Positions 55,303 through 63,425 of a stretch of DNA of 64,000 nt are shown here, one piece after another. The translations under genes and the position numbers were made by a program. Source of the DNA: Nocardiopsis eucommiae. GTDB taxonomy: Bacteria; Actinomycetota; Actinomycetes; Streptosporangiales; Streptosporangiaceae. The stretch's first letter is position 1. Each line of letters opens with the position of its first letter. Under the pieces are notes generated by a model. That model was given only the letters and a program-made list of their open reading frames with translations. It had not been told where the DNA came from and searched no databases. The stretch spans positions 2,728,001 through 2,792,000 of the forward strand of contig CP074402.1 in the NCBI GenBank assembly GCA_018388625.1, in the 5' to 3' direction.

Positions 55303-56247
55303 GTGACCCGCATGGACAGCGCGGCAGTGGCGTGCTTCGAGGCCAACCGGGACCGGCTGGCCTCGTTGGCGTACCGTCTGCTCGGCTCCGCCGCCGACGC
55401 CGAGGACACCGTCCAGGACGCCTTCCTGCGTTGGGAGGGCGCCCACCGCGACAGCGTCGAGCTCCCCGAGGCCTGGCTCACCAAGGTCGTCACCCACCTG
55501 GCCCTGGACCGGTTGCGGTCGGCCCGGGCGCGGCGGGAACGGGCGGCGGGGGACTGGCTTCCCGAGCCCCTGTGGGACGGTGACCCGATGCTGGGCCCCG
55601 ACGAGACCGCCGAACAGCGCGACTCGGTGAGCCTGGCGGTTCTGCTGCTCATGGAGCGGCTCACCCCGGTGGAACGGGGCGTCTACGTCCTGAGGGAGGC
55701 CTTCTCCCACAGCCATGCGGAGATCGCCGCGATCCTCGACATCAGCGAGTCGGCGAGCCAGCAGCACGCTCATCGGGCGCGACGCCGGATCAGCGCCGGG
55801 CGGAAGGCCCGCGAGGTCGACCGTGCCGCCGCCCGGCGCGTGGTGGAGGCCTTCGTGGAGGCCGCCTCCTCGGGGCGGACCGAACGGCTGGTCCGGCTGC
55901 TCACCCACGACGTCACCGTGGTGAGCGACGGAGCCGGGGGCTCCGGCGGGGTGCGCCGACACGAGGGGGCCGAGAGGGTCGCCTCCGTGCTGCGCGCCGG
56001 CTTCCGGCCCACCGACGCCAAGCGGCGCCTGGTCGGGGGCTCCCCGTCGATCCACTCAGGCGTGGTGAACGGTTCCCCCGCCATGGTGATCGCTCTGGGG
56101 GACCGGATCGTGGGCGTTCTGGTGCTGGGCGTACGGGAAGACCGGATCGCGGAGTTGGTCGGCACCGCCTCGGCGGACCGGCTCGGCAGGTTCACGGAGG
56201 CGTGGCTGAGGGAGGACCACGGCGATCCGCTCGTCGCGGCGTGGTGA
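55303..56247 (+). CDS. ECF41 (SigJ-type) sigma factor with SnoaL-like C-terminal domain
   Basis: 314 residues. Sigma region 2 (YRLLGSAADAEDTVQDAFLRW), region 4 (LTPVERGVYVLREAFSHSHAEIAAILDISESASQQHAHRARRR), linker motif WLPEPL that is diagnostic of ECF41, and a C-terminal NTF2/SnoaL-like domain that acts as a built-in regulator. No anti-sigma gene is needed. GTG 55303 is used; ATG 55312 is an alternative. Forms a unit with the upstream oxidoreductase. Confidence 0.9.
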   Translation: MTRMDSAAVACFEANRDRLASLAYRLLGSAADAEDTVQDAFLRWEGAHRDSVELPEAWLTKVVTHLALDRLRSARARRERAAGDWLPEPLWDGDPMLGPDETAEQRDSVSLAVLLLMERLTPVERGVYVLREAFSHSHAEIAAILDISESASQQHAHRARRRISAGRKAREVDRAAARRVVEAFVEAASSGRTERLVRLLTHDVTVVSDGAGGSGGVRRHEGAERVASVLRAGFRPTDAKRRLVGGSPSIHSGVVNGSPAMVIALGDRIVGVLVLGVREDRIAELVGTASADRLGRFTEAWLREDHGDPLVAAW

Positions 56248-56528
56248 ACCCGGCTCCGGGCCCGTCCCGAACAGCGCGGGACTCTGGGAACCCTGACATC
56301 TCCCACACGTTCCTTCGCCTTCCAGCGTGACGACGATCTCGGGGGTGGGACCCGCGAACGGACCTTTCGGTACCAGGACGTCTTCGGTGACCAGGGAAGT
56401 CGCACGGGGGTGACGGAACGAGGTGATCCTACCTCCGTGCTGCTCCCGCCTCGTCCTGAGCCAGCCGCCAGGAGTGGTCTGACCTGCGGCGTAGATTTGA
56501 CGCGTCGAGTGGGGGAGGGGAGGCCGCA
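56248..56528. other. Intergenic stretch without recognisable gene
   Basis: About 280 bp between the ECF41 gene and the AlkD-like gene. A 6-bp dyad GTCCCG/CGGGAC (56264-56282) may be a weak terminator. No conserved frame or repeat was seen. Confidence 0.5.
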
Positions 56529-57212
56529 GTGGCCGAGACGACGGTGACCGAGGTGATGACCGAGCTGGCCGGGCTGGAGGACGCCCGGGTCCGTGCGGTC
56601 AACGAGAGGCACGGCGACGACCACGGGGTGAACCTCACCAAGCTGAGGGCCGTGGCCAAACGGCTCGGGAAGCGCCACGACCTGGCGCTTGAACTCTGGG
56701 CGACCGGGGACGGTGCCGCGAGGCTGCTCGCCCTCCTCGTCTGTCGGCCCCGGGAGTTCGGACGCGACGACCTGGACGCGATGCTGCGCGAGGCGCGCAC
56801 CCCCAAGGTGCACGACTGGCTGGTGAACTACGTGGTCAAGAAGGGGCCGCACGCCGAGGAGCTGCGCCTGGCCTGGTTCGACGATCCGGATCCGGTGGTC
56901 GCGAGCGCGGGGTGGGCCCTGACCACGGAGCGGGTGGGGAAACGACCCGAGGGTCTGGACCTGGCGGCCCTGCTGGACACTATCGAGGGGGAGATGGCCT
57001 CCGCCCCGGACCGCCTGCAGTGGGAGATGAACAACTGCCTGGCGCGGATCGGCATCGACCACGCCGAGTACCGCGAACGGGCTGTGGGGATCGGGGAGCG
57101 CCTGGAGGTGCTCAAGGACTATCCGACCCCGCCGGGCTGCCTGGCCCCGTTCGCGCCGGTGTGGATCGAGGAGATGGTGCGCCGGGCGGAGGAGGCGAAC
57201 ACGGGAGCGTGA
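56529..57212 (+). CDS. AlkD-like DNA alkylation repair protein (HEAT-repeat)
   Basis: 227 residues, all-helical. The pattern ELAGLEDARVRAVNERHGDD, VNLTKLRAVAKRLGKRHDLALELW and the later TPKVHDWLVNYVV and ERVGKRPEGLDL fits the PF08713 DNA alkylation repair/glycosylase family, which removes bulky 3- or 7-alkylpurines. GTG 56529 follows GGGGAGGGGAGG. The usual catalytic Asp/Trp set is not fully checked. Stand-alone gene. Confidence 0.75.
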   Translation: MAETTVTEVMTELAGLEDARVRAVNERHGDDHGVNLTKLRAVAKRLGKRHDLALELWATGDGAARLLALLVCRPREFGRDDLDAMLREARTPKVHDWLVNYVVKKGPHAEELRLAWFDDPDPVVASAGWALTTERVGKRPEGLDLAALLDTIEGEMASAPDRLQWEMNNCLARIGIDHAEYRERAVGIGERLEVLKDYPTPPGCLAPFAPVWIEEMVRRAEEANTGA

Positions 57213-57307
57213 TCCCGGGTCCGATGTGAATCTACGTCGTAAAGGTGACGGTTCGTTTCACCACCGAAGCCACCACGCGACGCCTCGCCTCCCAGGGGAG
57301 TGGCTCC

Positions 57308-57844
57308 TCAGCCGTCCTCGCGCGCCCTGCGTTCCTTCGCGGTGTGACGCCGTGACTTGGTCCGGTTCCCACACACCCGCATCGAGCACCAGCGGCGGCT
57401 CTGGTTCTTCGAGCCGTCCCAGAACACCCACAGGCAGGTGTGCTCGGCGCACCGCTTGAGCCGCACCACCTCCCCGGTCGTCGCCAGGCGCACCCAGTCC
57501 AGGGCCAGCACGGCGCACGCCCTCCGCGCGGGGGAGAGCTCCGGGTCGGGGACGAGGGTCCTGTCGAGACTGGCCAGGAGCGGGAGTTCGGCCAGAACCG
57601 TGTCGGCCCGGGCGAGCGCGTGGGGGTCCGCCGCGGTGCCGTCCAGTGCGGCGCGCAACCCGGCACGCAGGTCCAGGAACGCCCGGTGGTCGGCCGCGTC
57701 GGCGCGGGTCCCGCCACCGACCAGTCCGTGCTCACGCAGCCAGTGCGTCAGCTCCTCCGGAGTGGACAGCTCGTCCCGGCCGCTCTCCAGGTCGAAGGTG
57801 TTGGTGAACAGCTCGACGCGCTCGGCGGCGGGTGGTCGTTCCAT
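57308..57844 (-). CDS. ABATE/CGNR zinc-finger regulator
   Basis: 178 residues. An N-terminal stress-type ABATE domain and the C-terminal CGNR zinc finger: KRCAEHTCLWVFWDGSKNQSRRWCSMRVCGNRTKSRRH, with the Cys residues and the name-giving CGNR. ATG 57844 follows GGGAGGGG. Divergent from an MFS exporter with a dyad in between, so it probably controls that exporter. Confidence 0.9.
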   Translation of the reverse strand: MERPPAAERVELFTNTFDLESGRDELSTPEELTHWLREHGLVGGGTRADAADHRAFLDLRAGLRAALDGTAADPHALARADTVLAELPLLASLDRTLVPDPELSPARRACAVLALDWVRLATTGEVVRLKRCAEHTCLWVFWDGSKNQSRRWCSMRVCGNRTKSRRHTAKERRAREDG

Positions 57845-57856
57845 GTCCCCTCCCGG

Positions 57857-57889
57857 GAGTAACTGGTGACCCAAGGTTAGGGGTTACTC
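57857..57889. promoter_or_regulatory. Dyad between CGNR regulator and MFS exporter
   Basis: GAGTAAC (57857-57863) and GTTACTC (57883-57889) form a perfect 7-bp dyad, 19-bp spacer, in the 124-bp divergent region. Likely operator. Confidence 0.45.
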
Positions 57890-57968
57890 GCTCCGCTCTG
57901 GGTCCAACCCACTGTCGGCCTCGGCCATTCCAGGCTACTATCCACCAAACGGCTTAAGGTGGTTAGTC

Positions 57969-59213
57969 ATGACGCAGCTCCGCGCCGCGCGACCCGATGA
58001 CCGGACCGACACGCGCAACACCGGCGTGCTGGTCGCCTTCACCGCGCTCACCAACCTCGCTGACGGCGTGCTCAAGGTGGCCCTGCCCCTGGTCGCCACG
58101 ACCCTGACCACGTCGCCCGGGATGATCGCGGCGGTCGCGACCGTGCTCACGCTGCCCTGGCTGCTTACCTCGCTGCACGTCGGCGTACTGGTGGACCGCT
58201 TCGACCGGCGGGCGCTGCTCCTGACGGCCAACCTCGTCCGGGTGGCCACGATGGCCGGACTGGCCGCCGCACTGCTCACGGGCGCGCTCTCCCTCCCGCT
58301 GCTCTACGCCGGGGCCGCGCTGATGGGGGTGGCCGAGGTCGTGGCGACCACGGCGTCGGTCGCCCTGGTCCCCTCCGCGGTGACGCCCCCGGGGCGCGAG
58401 CGCGCCAACGCGTGGATGGCCGGAGCCGAGACCGCGTGCGGGGAGTTCACCGGTCCCTTCGTCGGCGGTGTGCTGGTGGCGGTGGGCGCGGGCCTGGCCC
58501 TGGGGGCCACCGGTGCCGCGTACGTGGTCGGCATGCTGGTGCTGCTGTTCCTGGTGGGACGCTTCGCACCGAACCCCGTGGGCGAGCGGCCGATCGGCTC
58601 GGTACACGCGCGCATCGGTGAGGGGCTGGCCTACCTGTGGCGGGAGCCCCTGCTGCGCGGCATGGCCCTGCTGCTCACCGTGCTCTGCGCCTGCTGGGGC
58701 GCGTGGCTGGCGCTGATGCCTCTGGTGGCCACGGATCTGCTGGACCTGAGCGCCGCCGAGTACGGTGCCCTGATGAGCGCCCTCGGTGCCGGCGGCATCG
58801 TCGGGGCGCTCACCGTGGGGTGGGTGAACAGGTTGCTGGGGCGTCGCTGGGCGATGTTCGCGGACCTGCTGGGCACCGCCGCGATGATGGCCGCCCCCGT
58901 GCTGACCTCCCATGTGTGGGTGGTGGGCGCGGCCGCGTTCCTCGGCGGCATGGGAGGCACCCTGTGGACCGTCAACACGCGCACCCTCAGCCAGCGGATG
59001 GTTCCCGGCGCGATGCTGGGCCGGTTCAGCGCCGTGTTCCGCCTGTTCGGCTGGGGCGCGATGCCGTTGGGCGCCGCCCTGGTGGGCCTGCTCGCGGAGG
59101 TGGTCGGCGTGCGGGCGGCCTTCGCGGTCTTCGCGGTGGCGGCCCTGTTGACGGTGATCCCCTTCCTGCGCGTGGTCACCCCCGCCGCCCTGGCCGCCGT
59201 CCCTCGACACTGA
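57969..59213 (+). CDS. MFS transporter (EntS/tetracycline-efflux-like, 12 TM)
   Basis: 414 residues. Motif-A-like DRFDRRALLL after helix 2, helix 4/5 AETACGEFTGPFVGG and a central cytoplasmic loop (NPVGERPIGSVHARIGEGL). The GALLMGVAEV and RTLSQRMVPGAMLGRFSAVFRLFGWGAMPLGA segments are typical of the enterobactin exporter branch. ATG 57969. Divergent from a CGNR regulator. Substrate unknown. Confidence 0.87.
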   Translation: MTQLRAARPDDRTDTRNTGVLVAFTALTNLADGVLKVALPLVATTLTTSPGMIAAVATVLTLPWLLTSLHVGVLVDRFDRRALLLTANLVRVATMAGLAAALLTGALSLPLLYAGAALMGVAEVVATTASVALVPSAVTPPGRERANAWMAGAETACGEFTGPFVGGVLVAVGAGLALGATGAAYVVGMLVLLFLVGRFAPNPVGERPIGSVHARIGEGLAYLWREPLLRGMALLLTVLCACWGAWLALMPLVATDLLDLSAAEYGALMSALGAGGIVGALTVGWVNRLLGRRWAMFADLLGTAAMMAAPVLTSHVWVVGAAAFLGGMGGTLWTVNTRTLSQRMVPGAMLGRFSAVFRLFGWGAMPLGAALVGLLAEVVGVRAAFAVFAVAALLTVIPFLRVVTPAALAAVPRH

Positions 59214-59303
59214 CCCCGTGACCCGACTCCGGGCCGTGCCGGCCCCTACGCGGGCGCCCGGTCACGGCCCCGCACAGGCTGGGTCGGTGGGGTGGCGGAG
59301 GCG

Positions 59304-60430
59304 TCACGAGGCCACCGGCCGCCGTGGGCCGGAGGGGAGGGACGGCGTGGACGCCCCGCGTTCAGCCCCCGCCACGGGGAGCTCGATGCTCAGCTGTTCG
59401 TCCTCCGTGGGCTTCTCACGACCCGCGTCCCGGGGAGACCCGGGTCTGTTCAGGCCGTACCTGGCCGCGATCTCACGAACGGCCGTGGTGACGATCCGCT
59501 GGTAGGAGTCCGAGGCGTAGGAGCCCCGCCCGTAGAGCTCGCGGTAGAGCGGTAGCAGGCGCGGGTGCTCCCGTGCCAACCAGGCGCGGTACCACTCACG
59601 CGCGCCCGGGCGCAGGTGCAGGACGATCGGGGAGAGACGGGTGGCCCCGGCCTCCGCGACGGCGGCGACGGTCTCCTCGATCTGCTCGGCGGAGTCGGTC
59701 AGCCCGGGCAGGATCGGGGCCATGAGCACCGAGCACTCCATCCCGCGCTCGCTCAGCGCGCGGACCACGCCCAGCCGGGCACGGGGGCTCGGGGTCCCCG
59801 GCTCCACGGTGCGCCAGACCCGCGTGTCCACGGAGCCGACCGAGACCGCCATGCCGACCCGGGTGACCCGCGCGGCCTGTTCCAGGAGGGGAGGTCACGC
59901 AGGACCAGGGTTCCCTTGGTGAGGATCGAGAAGGGGTTGGCGGTGTCCCGGAGTGCCGCGATGATCTCCGGCATCAGCCGGTAGCGCCCCTCGGCCCGCT
60001 GGTAGGGGTCGGTGTTGGTGCCCATCGCGATGTGCTCACCGCACCAGGAGGGGCGGGCGAGTTCGGCGCGCAGGCGTTCGGCGGCGTTGACCTTGACCAG
60101 GATGCGGGTGTCGAAGTCGCGGCCGCTGTCGAGGTCGAGGTACTCGTGCGTGCGTCTGGCGAAGCAGTACACGCAGGCGTGCGAGCAGCCCCGGTAGGGG
60201 TTGATGGTCCACCGGAACATGGGGTCGTCACCCGGTACCCGGTTGATGATGGTGCGGGCCTGGATCTCGATGGCGACCGCCTCGCCGTCCTGGCCCGCGA
60301 GGACCGGTCCGGGCGCGGGCGCGCCCAGACCGGCCCGTCCGGTGCCGCGCGTGGGCGGCGGTGTGGCGGCTTCGAACAGTGTCTGCTGCCCGGTGTCCTT
60401 GGTTCCCTCTCGGAGGTTCTCCCAGCGCAT
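59304..60430 (-). CDS. Rv2578c/SPL-like radical SAM protein, one apparent frameshift
   Basis: About 375 residues. Radical-SAM cluster CxxxCxxC as GCSHACVYC, followed by SAM-site residues in the barrel (ILVKVNAAERLRAEL, TNTDPYQRAEG). The frame breaks at GGGG 59888-59891; one more base gives RDLPLLEQAARVTRVGMAVSVGSVD. Family relation to spore photoproduct lyase-like Rv2578c of M. tuberculosis, which from memory is LexA-linked. A LexA-type box overlaps the promoter here. Function unknown. Confidence 0.82.
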
Positions 60431-60439
60431 GGGGTCAAT

Positions 60440-60455
60440 TCGAACATGTTTTCGA
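60440..60455. promoter_or_regulatory. LexA (SOS) box candidate
   Basis: TCGAACATGTTTTCGA compares with the actinobacterial consensus TCGAAC-N4-GTTCGA, differing at one position of the right half; the flanks extend it to a perfect ATTCGAA-N6-TTCGAAT dyad (60438-60457). It is 10 bp from the radical-SAM start. Confidence 0.75.
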
Positions 60456-60520
60456 ATGTCTGTCCAGTGCGGCGGCGTGGCTGGGGATGACGCCTCGCGG
60501 CGCGACGCCGCGTGCCCCCT

Positions 60521-61794
60521 CTAGAGCTGGCTGCGGGCCAGACGCTCGGGGCTCCACCGCTCCACCGCGCGGCCCCGGCTGTCCTGGAAGTCCGGGACGG
60601 TCTCCTCCGGGTCCACCAGGATGATCCGGTGCCCCGAGTCGATGAGCTTGGCGGCCATCGCGGCGGACGTGCGGCGGGCCACCGGCAGCACCTCGTCGAC
60701 CCGGCTCATGTCGAACACCACCAGGTGCGTCGAGGGCGTGTTCCCGACCAGTTCGTGCACCAGGGCCTCGATGCTGCTCAGCACCATGTCGCCCTGCAGC
60801 ACGTAGACCGTCGCCGGCTCCCCGTCGACGACCTCCTTGCGGGTCTCGCGCAGGGACGAGCGCGCGGGTCTGCCGGACTCCATCAGGTGCAGGCCCAGGT
60901 CCTCCGACAGCTTCTCCATCATGACCACGCCGCGCGCGCTGTTGCCGTGGGCGTCCAGGCGCGGGGAGAACACCGCCACCCCCACCTGGCCGGGGAGCAC
61001 CCCGAGGATCCCCCGGCCACGCCGCTCTTGGCGGGGATGCCCACGCTGGTGAGCCAGTCCCCGGCCGCGTCGTACATGCCGCAGGAGGCCATCACGCTCA
61101 GCAGGTGCCGGGTGGTACGCCTGCTGAACAGCCGCTGGCCGGTGTTGGGCTGCACGCCGCCGTTGGCCAGCGTGCAGGCCATGAGCGCCAGGTCGCGCAC
61201 GGTGACGTTGGCCGAGCACTGTCGGACGTACCCGGCGACGGCGGCGGCGGGATCCTGGCCCAGGCGGCCGGAGGCGTGCAGGAGGTAGGCCAGGCCGAGG
61301 TTGCGGTCCCCGGTCTCCAGCTCGGAGGCGGCCAGTCCCTCGTCGATCCGCACCGGCCGTTGGGCGAGGTCGGAGAAGAGGTCCAGGACACGGTCCACGG
61401 CGGGGCGCTGGTCGTCGCGGACGAGCGTGTGGGTGGCGATCGCCCCCGCGTTGATCATCGGGTTGCGGGGTCTGCCGGTCTCCGGGTCCAGGGAGAGTTC
61501 GTTGAAGGCCTCGCCGCTGGGTTCCACCCCGACGCGGTCCAGGACGTACTCCAGGCCGTGGTCCTCGATCGCCAGCGCGTAGGCGAAGGGTTTGGACATC
61601 GACTGGATGCTGAACTCGTGGTCCGCGTCCCCGCTCGCGTAGACGGTTCCGTTCACCGTGCACAGCGCCACCGCCACCCGGTCCGGATCGGCGGCGGCCA
61701 GTTCCGGGATGTAGTCGGCCGGGGCGCCGGAGACGACGTGGCCGGTGCTCTCGACGATGGCGTCGAGGTAGTCGAGGATCGGTGAGCGCAACAA
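60521..61794 (-). CDS. glsA: Glutaminase with C-terminal STAS domain, one apparent frameshift
   Basis: About 424 residues. The glutaminase core has the catalytic Ser-x-x-Lys as SMSKPFAYAL, the NPMINAGAI segment and the GVAGGILGV loop after repair. A C-terminal STAS domain (VYVLQGDMVLSSIEALVHEL, LVVFDMSRVDEVLP) is typical of the long actinobacterial type. TTG 61794 is chosen (or 61791), with GGGGGAA upstream; the start is uncertain. The frame breaks at CCCCC 61010-61014, cured by one base. Converts glutamine to glutamate and ammonia. Confidence 0.85.
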
Positions 61795-61897
61795 GGGTTC
61801 CCCCGTCTTTCGGTCGGTGCCGCGATGTGCGTCGCGTCCCGACTCCTCCCCAGGCCACACCGGCGACAACCCTGCGTGTTCCGGACCAGGTGCCCGG

Positions 61898-61917
61898 GCG
61901 TGAACGGGGGTTCACGC
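61898..61917. promoter_or_regulatory. Dyad upstream of glsA
   Basis: GCGTGAAC-GGGG-GTTCACGC is a perfect 8-bp dyad 104 bp upstream of glsA, in the gap after the VOC gene. Possibly a regulator site. Confidence 0.4.
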
Positions 61918-62007
61918 GCGCGTCCAGGCCCTCGCGCGGACGCCGTGGGTGTTGGACGACCGGCTGGCCAGACGGTCGACGCACCGCTGGACCCATGGCC
62001 CACTTCC

Positions 62008-62762
62008 TCACACCACGGCGGTGATCCGCCAGCGGTGCCCGTCGGGGTCGGTGAAGCCACCGGTGCGCGTGTTCGGTTCGGGGACGGTGACGGCCGCGCC
62101 CGCCGTTTCGGCGCGGGACAGGAGTGCGTCGAGGTCGGCGCACGAGGCCGCGGTGTGGGTGAGGACGACTCCGGTCGGGCCCGTGCCGTGCTCGTCGACA
62201 CCGACGTCCTTGGCCAGTGCGGCCCGCCGCAGCAGGCCCAGACGGGACGTGCCGGTCGCCGTGGTGAAGTCGACGAATTTGTCACCGTAGTCGTGGCGGG
62301 TCTCCATGCCCAGAGCCTCGTAGAAGCCCCGGGAGGCCTTGGGGCTGGTGACGCCGAGGTAGACGGCGGTCTCGACGGGTTCCGGAGGCTCGGGGACGGC
62401 TCCGCGGTTCTTCTTCGTGGCGGCGGCGAGCTTCCAGAGGGTCCCGTCCGGTGCCCGGAAGACGGCGGTGTACTCGCCGAAGAGTTCCTTCCTCGGAGGT
62501 TTGACCACTTCGGCACCGTGGGCGGTGGCCGTCTCCACCAGGGTCTGGACCTCGGCGGGGCGTTCGACGATCACGCTCAGTACACAGCCACGGAAGCCCG
62601 TGGTGTTCGAGCCGGTCGCCTCGAAGGAGAGCCGACCGGTGCCGTTGAGGTCCACGACGGGGAGTCGGCCGTCGCCCCCTCGGTGAACACGGCCGCGTGG
62701 AAGGCGCGCGCGTCCTCCGCCCGTGATGCCTCGACGGTGACGGTGTCCAGTGAGAGCGCCAT
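62008..62762 (-). CDS. Two-module VOC (glyoxalase-like) protein, one apparent frameshift
   Basis: About 251 residues with two VOC domains, MALSLDTVTVEASRAEDARAFHAAVF and a second beginning ETAVYLGVTSPKASRGFYEALG; the ending TGGFTDPDGHRWRITAVV is typical. The frame breaks at CCCCC 62675-62679; one base gives FTEGGDGRLPVVDLNGTG. GAAGGG precedes ATG 62762. Function unassigned; the active site residues are not conserved as in glyoxalase I. Confidence 0.8.
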
Positions 62763-62844
62763 CGCGCGGCCCTTCGTTCGGTGGGTGGATCGGCGGCCTC
62801 CGGGCCCCGACCCCGACCACGTTAGGCGGCGAGTCCGGGCGTGG

Positions 62845-62898
62845 GCTTCTCGATTCCTGACCGACACGGCACGGAGGGGCGGTCAGGAATCGAGAAGC
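62845..62898. repeat. 19-bp perfect inverted repeat
   Basis: A perfect 19-bp arm (62845-62863) matches its inverse (62880-62898) with a 16-bp spacer, between the divergent VOC and DUF1801 genes. No U-tract and wrong position for a simple terminator, so it may be an operator, a cruciform or an insertion scar. Confidence 0.8.
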
Positions 62899-62960
62899 AC
62901 CCGGGATCCGGCCTGGCTAGCCTGGAGGGCCCCGAGGCACCGTGACCAGAGGAGACACCC

Positions 62961-63413
62961 ATGACGCAGGACACCCGCGAGGGGTCGGGAGGCTTCTCCG
63001 AACAGGAGCGCGCCGCGATGAGGCAGCGCGCCGCCGAACTGAGGAAGGAGGCCGAACGCGGGCGCGGCAACAAGGCGGCCACGGCCGAGCTCGACGTGCT
63101 CGCGAAAATAGAGGACATGGAGCCGGCCGACCGGGCGGTGGCCGAGCGGATCCACGCGATCGTCGCCGCCCACGCGCCGGAGTTGTCACCCAAGCTGTGG
63201 TACGGACAGCCCGCGTACGCGAGGAAGGGCAAGGTCGTGTGCTTCTTCCGCAGCGGGCAGGTGGACAAGGAGCGCTACTCCAGTCTCGGGTTCACCACGG
63301 AGGCCCGCCTCGATGACGAGGGAGGCCTGTGGCCCACGGCCTACGCGGTCACCGCGCTGGACGAGCGGGCGGAACTGACCATCGCCGACCTCGTGAGGAG
63401 GGCCGTGGGCTGA
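62961..63413 (+). CDS. DUF1801 (YdhG-like) protein
   Basis: 150 residues. The core IHAIVAAHAPELSPKLWYGQPAYARKGKVVCFFRSGQVDKERYSSLGFTTEA-type pattern, with the WYGQPAY motif, is the DUF1801 fold common in actinomycetes. The N-terminal helix is charged and coiled-coil-like. ATG 62961 follows AGGAGA. Function unknown. Confidence 0.82.
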   Translation: MTQDTREGSGGFSEQERAAMRQRAAELRKEAERGRGNKAATAELDVLAKIEDMEPADRAVAERIHAIVAAHAPELSPKLWYGQPAYARKGKVVCFFRSGQVDKERYSSLGFTTEARLDDEGGLWPTAYAVTALDERAELTIADLVRRAVG

Positions 63414-63425
63414 CCCGTCCGGACG

